Origin: Prochlorococcus sp. AG-676-L21 | GTDB taxonomy: Bacteria; Cyanobacteriota; Cyanobacteriia; PCC-6307; Cyanobiaceae | Reading direction: 5' to 3' | DNA length: 64,000 bases | Assembly (NCBI GenBank): GCA_003210915.1 | Contig: QCUA01000002.1 | Coordinates: forward strand, 1 to 64,000 | Part shown: positions 61,687 to 64,000 of the stretch, piece by piece | How the letters are laid out: each line of letters opens with the position of its first letter | Position numbering within the stretch: the first letter of the stretch is position 1 | Program-made: the position numbers and the translations under genes | The notes under the pieces: model-generated | The model's input: only the letters and a program-made list of their open reading frames with translations | Databases searched by the model: none | What the model was told of the DNA's origin: nothing

Positions 61687-63852
61687 GTGGAAGGAAAAAA
61701 TACGTCGATCACGTTTGACGGACGAGAGATACGACTAACTACCGGACTATATGCTCCTCAAGCTGGAGGAGCTGTAATGATCGAATGTGGAGACACATCT
61801 TTATTAGTTACCGCAACAAAAACAACTAGGAAACAACCAGCAGACTTTCTACCTCTCATATGTGATTATGAGGAAAAATTATATGCTGCCGGAAGAATTC
61901 CAGGCGGGTTCATGAGAAGAGAAGGCAGACCTCCTGAGAGAGCAACACTAATTGCAAGGTTAATAGATAGGCCAATGAGGCCCCTTTTTCCTTCATGGAT
62001 AAGTGATGAGATACAAATAGTTGCTTCTTGCCTTTCTTTAGACGAGAGAGTACCTGCAGATGTGCTAGGCATCACAGGAGCTTCGATTGCAACTTTATTA
62101 GCAGAAATTCCATTTTACGGACCAATGGCTGCTGTGAGAGTTGGGCTAATAGGAGATGATTTTATTTTAAATCCAAGTTACAGAGAAATAGAAAAAGGTG
62201 ATCTTGATATTGTTGTAGCAGGAACTCCAGAAGGAATTGTAATGATTGAAGCAGGTGCTAATCAACTTTCTGAACAAGATACTATTGAAGCTATAGATTT
62301 TGGATATGAGGCTGTAACCGAACTAATTAAAGCTCAAGAAAATCTTCTTAAAGATTTAGGAATAAAACAGGTCAAGCCTTCAGAACCAGAAGAAGATAAA
62401 TCATTAGCGACATATTTAGAAAAAAACTGCACGAAACCAATAGATCAAGTTTTAAAGAAATTTGATCAATCTAAAGAGGATAGAGATCTCGAATTAGATA
62501 AAATAGAACTTGAAGTAGAAACCAAAATTGATTCACTTAAAGATGATAATCCATTAAAAGTTCTTACTACAGAGAATGAAAAACTAATACATTCTGATTT
62601 TAAAAAGTTAACAAAAAAATTAATGAGAGCACAAATCATTAATGATGGGAAAAGAGTTGATGGAAGAGATCTTGATGAAGTCAGAAAGATATCTGCTTCT
62701 GCTGGAATACTTCCGAAAAGAGTTCATGGCTCAGCATTATTTCAAAGGGGCTTAACTCAAGTTTTATCTACCACAACACTTGGAACCCCTAGTGATGCGC
62801 AGGAGATGGATGATCTAAATCCAAGTACTGAGAAAACTTACTTACATCACTATAATTTTCCACCTTATTCAGTTGGAGAAACTAGACCTATGAGAACTCC
62901 AGGGAGAAGAGAAATAGGTCATGGAGCATTAGCAGAAAGAGCAATAATTCCTGTACTTCCTGGAAAAGAAACATTTCCATATGTACTTAGAGTAGTTAGT
63001 GAAGTCTTAAGTTCGAATGGATCCACTTCTATGGGATCAGTATGTGGAAGTACACTCTCATTACTTGATGCTGGAGTACCGCTAAAAGCTCCTGTTAGTG
63101 GTACTGCAATGGGTTTAATTAAAGAAGGCAAAGAAGTTAGAATTCTTACGGATATTCAAGGTATTGAGGATTTCCTAGGAGATATGGATTTCAAAGTTGC
63201 AGGTACTGAAAAAGGTATTACTGCATTACAAATGGATATGAAAATTTCAGGATTACCAGTCTCTGTAATTTCTGATGCCATAAAAAAAGCACGCCCAGCA
63301 AGATTGCATATCTTAGAAAAAATGCAAGAAGCAATTGATAAACCGCAAGAATCCCTTTCTCCTCATGCACCAAGACTCTTAAGCTTCAGAATTGATCCAG
63401 AACTTATAGGTACTGTAATAGGACCTGGCGGAAGAACTATTAAAGGTATTACCGAGAGAACCAATACAAAAATTGATATAGAGGATGGTGGAATTGTCAC
63501 TATTGCTTCTCATGATGGTGCTGCAGCTGAAGAAGCCCAAAAGATAATAGAGGGTCTCACAAGAAAAGTTCACGAAGGAGAAATTTTCTCTGGAGTAGTT
63601 ACAAGAATTATCCCAATCGGAGCTTTTGTTGAAATTCTTCCTGGGAAAGAGGGGATGGTTCATATTTCTCAATTATCAGAAGCGAGAGTTGAAAGAGTAG
63701 AAGATGTAGTAAGACAAGGTGATGAAGTAACTGTAAGGGTTCGCGAAATCGATAGCAGAGGCCGAATTAATTTAACCTTAAGAGGAGTTGCTCAAAATGG
63801 AGGGATGTCTTATCCAGAACCAACTCCAACGCCGGTGGCACCTCTTAGTTAA
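61687..63852 (+). CDS. pnp: Polyribonucleotide nucleotidyltransferase (GTG start)
   Basis: RNase PH repeats, KH ([26 protein letters not shown]) and S1 ([26 protein letters not shown]). Confidence 0.98.
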   Translation: MEGKNTSITFDGREIRLTTGLYAPQAGGAVMIECGDTSLLVTATKTTRKQPADFLPLICDYEEKLYAAGRIPGGFMRREGRPPERATLIARLIDRPMRPLFPSWISDEIQIVASCLSLDERVPADVLGITGASIATLLAEIPFYGPMAAVRVGLIGDDFILNPSYREIEKGDLDIVVAGTPEGIVMIEAGANQLSEQDTIEAIDFGYEAVTELIKAQENLLKDLGIKQVKPSEPEEDKSLATYLEKNCTKPIDQVLKKFDQSKEDRDLELDKIELEVETKIDSLKDDNPLKVLTTENEKLIHSDFKKLTKKLMRAQIINDGKRVDGRDLDEVRKISASAGILPKRVHGSALFQRGLTQVLSTTTLGTPSDAQEMDDLNPSTEKTYLHHYNFPPYSVGETRPMRTPGRREIGHGALAERAIIPVLPGKETFPYVLRVVSEVLSSNGSTSMGSVCGSTLSLLDAGVPLKAPVSGTAMGLIKEGKEVRILTDIQGIEDFLGDMDFKVAGTEKGITALQMDMKISGLPVSVISDAIKKARPARLHILEKMQEAIDKPQESLSPHAPRLLSFRIDPELIGTVIGPGGRTIKGITERTNTKIDIEDGGIVTIASHDGAAAEEAQKIIEGLTRKVHEGEIFSGVVTRIIPIGAFVEILPGKEGMVHISQLSEARVERVEDVVRQGDEVTVRVREIDSRGRINLTLRGVAQNGGMSYPEPTPTPVAPLS

Positions 63853-63854
63853 TA

Positions 63855-63998
63855 CTAAAGAGGGTATAAATCATATTCTTTAATTATCTCTTTTATCTCT
63901 AAACATATACTCTTATGTGTTCGGAAATTATTTGTAGCTACGATTATTCCACCTTGTTCAAAATTAGATTTCCCATAAGAAAGTTCTTCATTATCTAA
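63855..63998 (-). CDS. Partial C-terminus, possibly CysQ-like inositol phosphatase-family protein
   Basis: Open minus frame from window edge: LDNEELSYGKSNFEQGGIIVATNNFRTHKSICLEIKEIIKEYDLYPL*. Confidence 0.5.
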   Translation of the reverse strand, partial: LDNEELSYGKSNFEQGGIIVATNNFRTHKSICLEIKEIIKEYDLYPL

Positions 63999-64000
63999 AT

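Overview
AT-rich cyanobacterial chromosome segment. Gene content, the Pcb antenna protein and very small intergenic spacers indicate a high-light Prochlorococcus (inference from protein recognition only). Most of the window is ordinary core genome: polA, cysS, dxr, split pntA/pntB, NTRC-type trxB, infA, ycf39, petM, ilvH, ycf4, psbD/psbC, cobQ, glyQ, and rpmH-rnpA-yidC-ycf46-serS-rseP-rpsN-pnp. The interesting part is about 27.0-37.0 kb. (1) Two tandem minus-strand sRNA candidates lie in an intergenic region. One carries the exact Yfr1/Yfr10 core ACTCCTCACAC. The other has a Yfr2-family architecture (GGAAACA...GGAAACA loop, 12-bp stem, terminator). They are nearly complementary to each other, and the first is complementary to the ribosome-binding region of a porin gene in this same window. 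(2) A cluster of tiny ORFs contains three degenerate copies of a 'YFPxEES' tail. (3) A type I restriction-modification island (hsdM-hsdS-hsdR plus a YgjP-like metallopeptidase) sits downstream of tRNA-Ser(CGA). It is bounded by a 12-bp repeat of the tRNA 3' end and carries a near-identical 18-bp direct repeat just inside each end, but no visible integrase. (4) An iron-stress neighbourhood (futA/idiA, piuC, porin, pcb next to flavodoxin) follows the island. Features were read by eye from the sequence and the ORF track; no database search was run.
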